Source: a virus. Taken from it: a DNA stretch of 22,024 nucleotides. Where the stretch lies: the IMG/VR virus record IMGVR_UViG_3300030060_007888, positions 1-22,024 of that record. One strand, 5' to 3'. A program made the position numbers and the translations under genes. Position 1 is the stretch's first letter; each line of letters begins with the position of its first letter. The notes under the pieces are model-generated. The model ran no database searches. It saw only the letters and a list, made by a program, of their open reading frames with translations, and was not told the origin of the DNA. Shown here in pieces: positions 14,817 through 20,474 of the stretch.

Positions 14817-16104
14817 AATTTGCTCTTTCTGCAATTTCTTTTTTATCTGCCTCGAGGGCGTAATCTTTATGCACCACACCGAGTTTAGAATCGCCTCGAG
14901 TGTGCGCTTTGACCCAAGTTCTTCTTTTAAACTCGCCGTGCTCATTTCTTAATATGCGCCAATGTCCTCGAACCTGGTGCTGCCTTACGCCGTAGTGCTC
15001 CTCTCGACCAGGAAGCGGGTCGCGTATTTCGATGCCTTCTTTTGGCAAAGCAATCTTTGCACGATAGTAGTGATCTTGCGGCGCAATTCTTGGCGTTTTA
15101 GATTTCCTGCCAATTACGCCCATCACCTTTTCTGTTTTAGTCCAGGGATAATTCAGCACGTTCATTAAATAAATTACGAAACGTAGTGCAGTAGGAATAT
15201 ATGATAAATATAAGATATTTAGTGACTTGTGATTTTTTCGAAATGAAAAACTAAAGTTTTCGTCGATGAGCACGTTGTCGCATAAATTTCGATAACTATC
15301 ATTTCCATAATAAATGTATCCCTTAGATTCATCCCAATGACGCAACGTGCCTTCCCCATCATATGTGTTATCTTCATAAGTCAGTGTGCGACCTTGTCGA
15401 TCTATAAAAATTCCAGGCGGCATCAAACTGAAACCGAATACGTGAAATGATGTGTAGTGTTGAATTTCGTCGATTCGGTTTGGTTTGGTTTCATCATCAA
15501 ACTTATGTGCGCGAAGTTCCCTGATATTTCGGTCACTACGGTCTGTCGGGATTACGATGACAGGTGCATGGAAATAATTTTCATGGAAAAATTTAAAGTT
15601 TAGTGCGTTGACAGGATTCTCTCTCCCCTCAATAAGCTGCTTACTTTCAGTAATCAAACACCCGAATGTTCTTGATTGTGCATTAATCAAATCTTTTATT
15701 TCTGGCCCATAATCGTCGTAATGGCCGAACTCGAAACCGTGTTCGATATTTTTTGAATCAAACTCGACCCATACTCGAGGGAACGGCAAACGAAAGTTAT
15801 CAAAATAGTTATAAAATTCGTTTGGTGTTTTTTTAGAAACATAATTGTCCCAAACAAAATTCATAAGATCGTTCTCAACATCAAAACGCTTCGCAGTGCG
15901 CAAGTCTATTCGTAAATTCGCACAGCATTTCTTTCTTAATTTTTTTATGTTTTTTGAATTGACTATTTTTTTTGTTATCGAATCTTCCATGGAAAAAGGA
16001 GTGTCGTTTTGTTGCACCATATATTCGTAATTTGGCAAGTTGTTAGGTTTATCGAGAGCTCGATTCACAAAATTATAAAGCTCTCCTACTTGTACTGGTT
16101 CCAT
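14803..16104 (-). CDS. AcrVA2-like protein (putative)
   Basis: A 433-aa protein. The start is ATG 16104 (MEPVQVGELYNF), which overlaps the stop of the 41-aa gene (TAATG) and has an AGAGGA site; an upstream in-frame ATG at 16176 lies inside that gene. The N-terminal three quarters are mixed alpha/beta with no enzymatic motif. The C-terminus has VRGHWRI (378-384) and RRTWVKAHTRGDSKLG (394-409), the arrangement I recall from the phage/plasmid family that includes AcrVA2, an inhibitor that lowers Cas12a production through its mRNA/nascent peptide. Many relatives occur where no Cas12a is known, so an anti-CRISPR function here is only a hypothesis. Place in the early operon would suit a counter-defence gene. 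It slightly exceeds the size I remember for AcrVA2. Confidence 0.5.
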   Translation of the reverse strand: MEPVQVGELYNFVNRALDKPNNLPNYEYMVQQNDTPFSMEDSITKKIVNSKNIKKLRKKCCANLRIDLRTAKRFDVENDLMNFVWDNYVSKKTPNEFYNYFDNFRLPFPRVWVEFDSKNIEHGFEFGHYDDYGPEIKDLINAQSRTFGCLITESKQLIEGRENPVNALNFKFFHENYFHAPVIVIPTDRSDRNIRELRAHKFDDETKPNRIDEIQHYTSFHVFGFSLMPPGIFIDRQGRTLTYEDNTYDGEGTLRHWDESKGYIYYGNDSYRNLCDNVLIDENFSFSFRKNHKSLNILYLSYIPTALRFVIYLMNVLNYPWTKTEKVMGVIGRKSKTPRIAPQDHYYRAKIALPKEGIEIRDPLPGREEHYGVRQHQVRGHWRILRNEHGEFKRRTWVKAHTRGDSKLGVVHKDYALEADKKEIAERANYERL

Positions 16105-16229
16105 TAAGAATCCTCTTTTTTGTTTTCTAAGATCGATACAATTTTTTCTAATAAAGCAGTCACCTCTCCGGCCCACTCAAGCGCCTCTCTAGCGTCATCA
16201 TCATCGATCTCAATTGTTATTTTTGTCAT
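16104..16229 (-). CDS. 41-aa acidic protein, unknown
   Basis: The frame runs from ATG 16229, which overlaps the stop of the nuclease gene (ATGA), to TAA 16104-16106, which overlaps the ATG of the next gene. The peptide starts MTKITIEIDDDDAREALEWA and ends in a helix (LLEKIVSILENKKED); it has a short strand followed by an amphipathic helix. Coupling on both sides and the absence of a gap indicate that it is a real gene. It is strongly acidic (DDDD at 9-12). It may be a small partner of a neighbour, but nothing shows which. Confidence 0.65.
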   Translation of the reverse strand: MTKITIEIDDDDAREALEWAGEVTALLEKIVSILENKKEDS

Positions 16230-17251
16230 CCGGCAACCCTCCCATCGAATGTCTGTTTAATCTGATCAACGGTTTCATCACCGATGATCCTGACGTCTTG
16301 AGCGAGGCTGATCTCAATAGATGAGTACCCTGGCTCGCCGTTCAAAAATTCTTTGCCATTCTGCGTGTTTTTATATTTCACGCTCTCGCCGTCCATCTCT
16401 TTGAACTCCGCCCAGTTTTCTATCAGGTGCGGGATGAAGCGATGCTGGTCGCAGCCTTGCTTTTGTAATTGGCGCGTGAGCTCCAGGTTTTTCTTTTCAC
16501 ATAGCCAGCGGCCATCTTCTTTCTCTGGCGTGGAATGAACACAGGTCCGGCAATTAGCCTGGGGCGTTGCCTCGTAATGACAGAGCTCCTTATAGTCGCA
16601 GAAGCGACATTTGAAAAACGTCGGGTCTTCACTCAACTTTGTTGGCGGAGACTCGGCAGCCACAATCGCTTCGGCCTTTGCCTCAATCCTGGCTCCTTCG
16701 TCTCGGTCATACTCGACGCGCTCAAAATAAAGTTCATCATCATTTTTATTTACGACAATGTAGGCGGCAAACTTGAGGCCACTAAGATGCATATAGATTT
16801 GCATCTGCGCATAGTGAACTGGCTTTGCTGACCGTACTCCTGCTTTCTGCACCTTCTTAAATTCTTTATCGCTTGACGTTTTGAATTCGGCTAGGTGCCA
16901 CTCAGGATGATCTGGCAAATTTTTTAGCGCACCGTCCAGATGTCCACCGCCATGCCCCCAGGCAAAACTCACTGCGAATTGCTCACCAGTTTTTTCATCA
17001 ACCTCATAGCAATCGACGCCAGCGTCGGTTAAATATTTGATCAATGCGGGTTCCTCGCGATGGCCTCTATCGAAGAGGCGCAAGATGCGAGGACCAAAGA
17101 CAATTAGCATCGCCCAACGAAATGAGTACCAAAGTTTCCGCTCACACTCTTCGCCGATCTGACTACCGCCGAGGTAGTGCCGCCCGACCGATGGCGGATT
17201 GTTCTCCGCCACGGCCAGGTCGATTGCTTCAATGAGCTCTAGCTCTGCCAA
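16226..17251 (-). CDS. PD-(D/E)XK exonuclease, Cas4/RecB-like, with two Cys clusters
   Basis: A 341-aa protein. The start is TTG 17251, preceded by AGAGGA at a good distance and overlapping the DUF669 gene by 13 bases. Nuclease motifs: G63-H-x-x-E67, GHLDG with D106, E122-F-K124 (the D...ExK metal site) and the QMQIY motif at 148-152. C36, C214, C217 and C223 are spaced like the four ligands of the iron-sulphur cluster in Cas4 and AddB. A second group C233, C236, C250, C266 with H269 follows and looks like a zinc-ribbon-type addition. Probably trims DNA ends for the recombination pathway together with the neighbouring annealing proteins. Cas4 itself in a CRISPR locus is excluded: no cas1/cas2 or array. 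Confidence 0.85.
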   Translation of the reverse strand: MAELELIEAIDLAVAENNPPSVGRHYLGGSQIGEECERKLWYSFRWAMLIVFGPRILRLFDRGHREEPALIKYLTDAGVDCYEVDEKTGEQFAVSFAWGHGGGHLDGALKNLPDHPEWHLAEFKTSSDKEFKKVQKAGVRSAKPVHYAQMQIYMHLSGLKFAAYIVVNKNDDELYFERVEYDRDEGARIEAKAEAIVAAESPPTKLSEDPTFFKCRFCDYKELCHYEATPQANCRTCVHSTPEKEDGRWLCEKKNLELTRQLQKQGCDQHRFIPHLIENWAEFKEMDGESVKYKNTQNGKEFLNGEPGYSSIEISLAQDVRIIGDETVDQIKQTFDGRVAG

Positions 17252-17760
17252 GGGGCTTTTTCCTCTCCACCAAGGTTAGGCACTGGATCATCGAAGTTGC
17301 TTTGGTTGGCTGCCTTCGTTGGTGCTTGAGGAGCCGGGGCTGCTTGAGGCAGCGGCTTGTATTTCTTAATCGCTACTCGCTCAGTGCCGTCTCGCTTGTC
17401 TACGTCAATTTTGGTTTCAACGATAAGCTCATTATTCAAAATGTCTTCTTCGTTTTCTGCCGTGCCGGAAAGGCCAATTGCCCTGCACAATCGAGAGAGC
17501 TCCTCAACCGCAATTTTCTCAGCAACAGGATTACTGTGCTTAATGTTATAAAAAACACTAAAGTCCTTGCCATCCTGTGGGCCGCCTTTGACCTCAAAAC
17601 CAAGTCGCAACCATCTCCCGGTTCCTTGGTTGTTGTCTCTTTGATCGCTATCAAAAATCACCACTTGGTAATTACCTGGCGGGATTGGTGTGTTGTCGTA
17701 AGAAGACTGATCCTGCTGGTCTTCAGACTCATGCTGAATAGAAAAATTTAAATTACCCAT
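17239..17760 (-). CDS. DUF669 family, ssDNA-binding-like protein
   Basis: A 173-aa protein with ATG 17760 overlapping the end of the ATPase gene by 8 bases and a GGAG site upstream. It starts MGNLNFSIQHESEDQQDQSS, then PIPPGNYQVVIFDSDQRDNN and TGRWLRLGFEVKGGPQDGKD, which is the DUF669 pattern (P-G-x-Y, G-x-x-L-x-x-x-F-E-V-x-G-G). The linker is Pro/Ala/Gln-rich (PQAAPAPQAPTKAAN) and the tail is acidic then PWQS, reminiscent of SSB proteins. DUF669 proteins are thought to act as phage SSB partners of annealing proteins. Family recognised; activity inferred. Confidence 0.8.
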   Translation of the reverse strand: MGNLNFSIQHESEDQQDQSSYDNTPIPPGNYQVVIFDSDQRDNNQGTGRWLRLGFEVKGGPQDGKDFSVFYNIKHSNPVAEKIAVEELSRLCRAIGLSGTAENEEDILNNELIVETKIDVDKRDGTERVAIKKYKPLPQAAPAPQAPTKAANQSNFDDPVPNLGGEEKAPWQS

Positions 17761-18550
17761 TTACTGCTTGCTCCTTTTTTTCTGGATTAGTTGATTCTTT
17801 TAATGCAGCCATGAATGCGCTCCAACTTAATTGAATCTCTCCTTCTAAGTTGTACCGATTCTTGGCCGTGTGGTGAGGTCCACCAGTGGTGACTAAAACT
17901 CTCTCGCCAGTGTCGATACCTTTGTTGCGAGTCTGGCCAAAGCCCTTATCTTCTTTGCGCAATGTAATTTTGTGCTTGGCAAAGAAAACGCAGTCCACGG
18001 TTTCGGCAACGATCCCTGAGCTCTTTTGGTGTAGTTTGAGATCGTGCTTGTCTAATTGGCCATACTCCGCATCGTCGATTTTCTTTTGCTGATTGTGTGC
18101 TATTAAAATGATTGCCATCTTCTTTTTTTTCCGCAGTGTCTCGAGCTTTTTTAAGAAGACTCGCCATTCCTGAGCGGCAGCATTGTAGCCAGCACCATAG
18201 CCAGCCTTATCAATGTTGGCCCAGCCGTTCTTTTGGCATAGGTCTGCCCAGATCAAAGGCTCGAGGTGGTCAATTGAATCGACGACCAATGTGCCGTATT
18301 TGTGGTCGTTGTTTAGAAGACTGTCCACGGCCTCGAGGACTTCCTCGTAGCTCGTCGCAATGCCCTCGCTACCAAAATGGAATGTGTCAATCTCGAGCAT
18401 CCCATGCCCTGCTTCGGTTTGAATGAAAATAGGAGAGGGTGCTTGGCTTGCGAAAGTGGTCTTGCCAACCCCGCTGGTGCCGTGGATACAAATCATTGGT
18501 GGGCTATCGAGCCCCTTGGTTTTTTTAATTGCGGATAAATCTATAGCCAT
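17753..18550 (-). CDS. Sak4-like RecA-fold ATPase (AAA_24)
   Basis: A 265-aa protein, ATG 18550 with AAAGGA upstream. Walker A is G24-T-S-G-V-G-K30-T31; Walker B is TLVVDS with D91; a following IDHLEPL, then IILIAHNQQKK (sensor-type IAH) complete the RecA-like core of the phage AAA_24/Sak4 family. Members promote single-strand annealing or recombination and typically lie beside DUF669 and a nuclease, as here. The length is normal. An intrinsic-terminator-like hairpin lies directly upstream, so expression may be reduced relative to the first gene of the operon. Confidence 0.9.
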   Translation of the reverse strand: MAIDLSAIKKTKGLDSPPMICIHGTSGVGKTTFASQAPSPIFIQTEAGHGMLEIDTFHFGSEGIATSYEEVLEAVDSLLNNDHKYGTLVVDSIDHLEPLIWADLCQKNGWANIDKAGYGAGYNAAAQEWRVFLKKLETLRKKKKMAIILIAHNQQKKIDDAEYGQLDKHDLKLHQKSSGIVAETVDCVFFAKHKITLRKEDKGFGQTRNKGIDTGERVLVTTGGPHHTAKNRYNLEGEIQLSWSAFMAALKESTNPEKKEQAVNG

Positions 18551-18568
18551 ACGTTTTCCTTTTGTTTT

Positions 18569-18613
18569 AAAAACTGGCGGGAGTCATGAATTTTCTGAGC
18601 TCTCTCCCGCCAG
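18569..18613 (-). terminator. Attenuator-like intrinsic terminator inside the early operon
   Basis: On the minus strand CTGGCGGGAG (18613-18604) pairs perfectly with CTCCCGCCAG (18583-18574), giving a 10-bp GC-rich stem with a 20-base loop. Five T residues follow immediately (18573-18569). This is a textbook rho-independent shape, reading from the DUF7173-like gene toward the Sak4-like gene. On the plus strand no T-run follows. It probably lets only part of the transcription through, or is antiterminated. Confidence 0.65.
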
Positions 18614-18630
18614 CCGTGTTGCCAGGGGAT

Positions 18631-19047
18631 TCAGAGCTCAGATTGTTCAATTGTTATGTTGGGTTTTTGGGGTTCACTTACGATGCAGCGCGAGAGAATC
18701 TTATAAGTCTCCGGTTCGTTGTTTTTGAGATATCGCAGTCGCTTGGTGTCCAGCACTTCGCTGATTTTCAGCGGCAACATATCTACCGGGATTTCGTCAC
18801 GGACTTCGTTTAGGGCTTTGCCATCAAAGCTGCGTTTGATTTGTTTTTTGACGACAATTTTTTTGTTGTGCCGAGTCGTTGTGGTGGCCTGGCCTTCGAC
18901 TTTTTGAGCTAGGAGGGGAAGCATTCGTTGTTCGACTTCTAAACGCTTTTTTCTTGCGCCTTCCTCGCAAGCCTTTTGCATCAGCCAAATTTCTGCAAGC
19001 TGATCGAGGTCGGGCTCATTGTGATTGACGATTTCTAGATGTGACAT
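18631..19047 (-). CDS. DUF7173-like replication-module protein
   Basis: A 138-aa protein, ATG 19047 preceded by AGAGAGG. The N-terminal half is a helical segment (LAEIWLMQKACEEGARKKRL, then EVEQRMLPLL). The C-terminal half has TTTTRHNKKIVVKKQIKRSF, then a helix, DEIPVDMLPLKISEVLDTKRL, and a closing segment ending in IVSEPQKPNITI. This layout is common for small phage proteins of the DUF7173 type located next to Sak4/DUF669 genes; their function is unknown. It is the first gene of the leftward replication operon. Confidence 0.6.
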   Translation of the reverse strand: MSHLEIVNHNEPDLDQLAEIWLMQKACEEGARKKRLEVEQRMLPLLAQKVEGQATTTTRHNKKIVVKKQIKRSFDGKALNEVRDEIPVDMLPLKISEVLDTKRLRYLKNNEPETYKILSRCIVSEPQKPNITIEQSEL

Positions 19048-19107
19048 AAGTTGCCTCTCTTTGACTGTTTAGGTCAAAGATATAGCAACTTGTTTAAAGT
19101 GGCAACT
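19048..19107 (-). promoter_or_regulatory. Nested inverted repeats over the start of the leftward operon
   Basis: Outer arms AAGTTGC (19048-19054 and complement GCAACTT 19085-19091) enclose inner arms TTTGAC (19060-19065) and GTCAAA (19073-19078). The ribosome site AGAGAGG of the DUF7173-like gene lies between inner and outer arms. A further GGCAACT at 19101-19107 is complementary to the same ribosome-site strand, so two exclusive pairings are possible. A possible -35 TTGCCA and -10 TATATC (15-base spacing, minus strand) also fall here. Either a repressor operator or an RNA switch on translation. Confidence 0.5.
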
Positions 19108-19121
19108 AATTTAGAACAGGT

Positions 19122-19745
19122 TTATCGCTTAATGCGATAAATGTTTGACTCGAGAATCGGCCAGTTTCTAAACCATTGATAAAATTCTTCTTCTGTTGAT
19201 CCCTCCAAACCGTCAATTTTTAGTTCTGGAAAAACCAATAAACGATTTTTTTTCTTAGCATCTTTGATCATTGCTTCCCGCAGATTTTGAGGCACGATTC
19301 GTGCGTATACGTTTCTATGCAAACGCATCATCAAACTTATGTTCGTTAGGCCACCAACGGACTCATGCGCACAAACATAAATGGAACATTGCGATAACAG
19401 CAAACCGTCCTGGTTTTCCATGGAATCAGACAATAACTTTTCGACACCTTGGTCATGGTAGACCTTAGTGATGTGAGGGTGATCATACAACTTAGAGCAG
19501 AGCTCTTGACATCTTTCTGGATTGATTTCCCAGGCTTCGCCGTGAATGTCGTCCATGTGATACAGCTGCAAACCTAGTGTTTGACTGTAGGTGCACTTTA
19601 AGCCTCTCTCGTAAAAAACGTCATCGACGAATTCGCTTACGAATGCCTGGCGGATCTGATCTTTTGTAAAATCAAGCGTAAGTTGCTCGACCTCTTTCTC
19701 GCCGCTATTCGCTATTTGTAGACGATTTTCCCACGATTTTTTCAT
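19122..19745 (-). CDS. Unrecognised protein coupled to the repressor gene
   Basis: A 207-aa protein. ATG 19745 lies 41 bases inside the 3' end of the repressor gene, so the two are cotranscribed and probably translationally coupled. The sequence is mixed alpha/beta: a helix (LDFTKDQIRQAFVSEFVDDV), YERGLKCTYSQTLGLQLYHM, then LLLSQCSIYVCAHESVGGLT and a C-terminal helix ending WPILESNIYRIKR. There is no HExxH (so not an ImmA-type antirepressor protease), no membrane span and no DNA-binding motif. Genes placed this way are made in the lysogen, so superinfection exclusion, defence or lysogeny control are possible; none is shown. Confidence 0.65.
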   Translation of the reverse strand: MKKSWENRLQIANSGEKEVEQLTLDFTKDQIRQAFVSEFVDDVFYERGLKCTYSQTLGLQLYHMDDIHGEAWEINPERCQELCSKLYDHPHITKVYHDQGVEKLLSDSMENQDGLLLSQCSIYVCAHESVGGLTNISLMMRLHRNVYARIVPQNLREAMIKDAKKKNRLLVFPELKIDGLEGSTEEEFYQWFRNWPILESNIYRIKR

Positions 19746-20109
19746 CTAACTTTTTGTCCTGTGATTTTCCTATCAAACTGTTTTTTATCGAGACTAGTGC
19801 AGTAAAATCTTCGTCGCTCAACAAATCAACGTCCGCTAATTGGCTGAGTCGATCTGCTTTGCTCGGTACGTCAAAAATTTGATCTAACAAAAATGAGGGT
19901 CGAACATTGTAGAGTTTGCACAATGCGCCAATAAACTCAGGTTTTGCGACCCTAGCTTTTTTACTAGGTTGCTCCCATTTTTGCAGAGCCGAATGCGCAA
20001 TTTTAACGTCATATTTCTCGAGTAAAATAGAGGACAGTTTCCTAAAACTGTACCCGCGAGCTTCACGCAATTGTTTTAATCTTGTGTGAAGTGGGACTCT
20101 CTTTGTCAT
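19705..20109 (-). CDS. XRE-family lysogeny repressor (short form)
   Basis: A 134-aa protein starting MTKRVPLHTRLKQLREARGY, then SFRKLSSILLEKYDVKIAHS, then ALQKWEQPSKKARVAKPEFI: an HTH of the Cro/CI (XRE) family at about residues 8-70, including the conserved KWE. I choose ATG 20109 with an AAAGGCG site; the longer frame to 20235 would read through the operator region. The C-terminal 60 residues lack the S24 (LexA-like) protease domain, so induction would not depend on RecA-driven self-cleavage. Divergent from the Cro-like gene. It likely represses the early promoters and activates or controls its own. Confidence 0.85.
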   Translation of the reverse strand: MTKRVPLHTRLKQLREARGYSFRKLSSILLEKYDVKIAHSALQKWEQPSKKARVAKPEFIGALCKLYNVRPSFLLDQIFDVPSKADRLSQLADVDLLSDEDFTALVSIKNSLIGKSQDKKLDEKIVGKSSTNSE

Positions 20110-20130
20110 TTTTTCGCCTTTTTGTTTATG

Positions 20131-20227
20131 TGTCAGTCGTTGACAGTTTTTGACAACGGAGGACAGTTGTACCACGTACACAATTCGTTGACAACAATTT
20201 CGATTAAAGGCTGTTGAAATCGATTTC
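20131..20227. promoter_or_regulatory. Operator cluster between repressor and Cro-like genes
   Basis: The 146-base gap holds several dyads: TGTCA-n5-TGACA (20131-20145), TTGACA at 20150-20155, ACAAC-n8-GTTGT (20153-20170), the odd-centred palindrome GTTGACAAC (20187-20195) and the perfect 12-base palindrome GAAATCGATTTC (20216-20227). Such a mix suggests two types of operator, one for the repressor and one for the Cro-like protein. Which protein binds which is not visible. Confidence 0.55.
20166..20194 (-). promoter_or_regulatory. Candidate repressor promoter
   Basis: On the minus strand TTGTCA (20194-20189, 5 of 6 of the -35 box) and TACAAC (20171-20166, 4 of 6 of the -10 box) are spaced by exactly 17 bases and direct transcription toward the repressor ATG at 20109. 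The elements coincide with the GTTGACAAC and GTTGT dyad arms, so bound repressor or Cro would compete with RNA polymerase. Confidence 0.5.
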
Positions 20228-20242
20228 GCTTTCACGTAAAAA
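20214..20242 (+). promoter_or_regulatory. Candidate rightward early promoter
   Basis: TTGAAA (20214-20219) and TAAAAA (20237-20242) are spaced by 17 bases, and the palindrome GAAATCGATTTC covers the -35 and the start of the spacer. A transcript would begin only a few bases before the GTG at 20256 or about 28 bases before the ATG at 20277, which bears on the start of the Cro-like gene. Match to consensus is moderate. Confidence 0.35.
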
Positions 20243-20255
20243 TTGACCTCTAATT

Positions 20256-20474
20256 GTGAACGGTTTGTTACCCTTGATGCTGCCAGAAAATGTTTGGAAT
20301 CCGATAAAAAATTATGGCATCACGGCACTCGCAAACGATCTAAAAATATCGCGCCATGCCATTTATCAGTGGCACACTCGAGGAAGAATCCCACCTACCC
20401 ACGTTAAAAATCTGATGCAGCTGCTAGACCTTGAGCTTGATCAAATCGCGGAGGCAATTTGGCTTGATGGTTAG
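20256..20474 (+). CDS. Cro/YdaS-like HTH protein
   Basis: A 72-aa protein (GTG 20256; the ATG at 20277 would give 65 aa, and neither has a good ribosome site). The HTH is NYGITALANDLKISRHAIYQ followed by WHTRGRIPPTHVKNLMQLL, typical of the P22 Cro and YdaS group, in which W-x-x-R-G-R-I-P-P precedes the last helix. It is divergent from the repressor and overlaps the primase-helicase gene, whose ATG lies inside its last codons. It probably turns off repressor synthesis at the start of lytic growth. Confidence 0.8.
   Translation: MNGLLPLMLPENVWNPIKNYGITALANDLKISRHAIYQWHTRGRIPPTHVKNLMQLLDLELDQIAEAIWLDG

Noticed and set aside
14817-14945. N-terminal extension of DUF3310
   Set aside because: The extra residues overlap the conserved C-terminal motif region of the upstream gene and the DUF3310 signature begins right after the inner ATG.
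16226-17251. Nuclease as a CRISPR Cas4 or part of a CRISPR locus
   Set aside because: No repeats-spacer array and no cas1/cas2-like gene is seen; neighbours are phage recombination genes.
19122-19745. ImmA-like metalloprotease partner of the repressor
   Set aside because: The required HExxH motif is absent in the translated sequence.
20110-20235. N-terminal extension of the repressor reading frame
   Set aside because: It would translate the whole operator region and precede the HTH by 42 residues unlike the family; ATG 20109 has a ribosome site.
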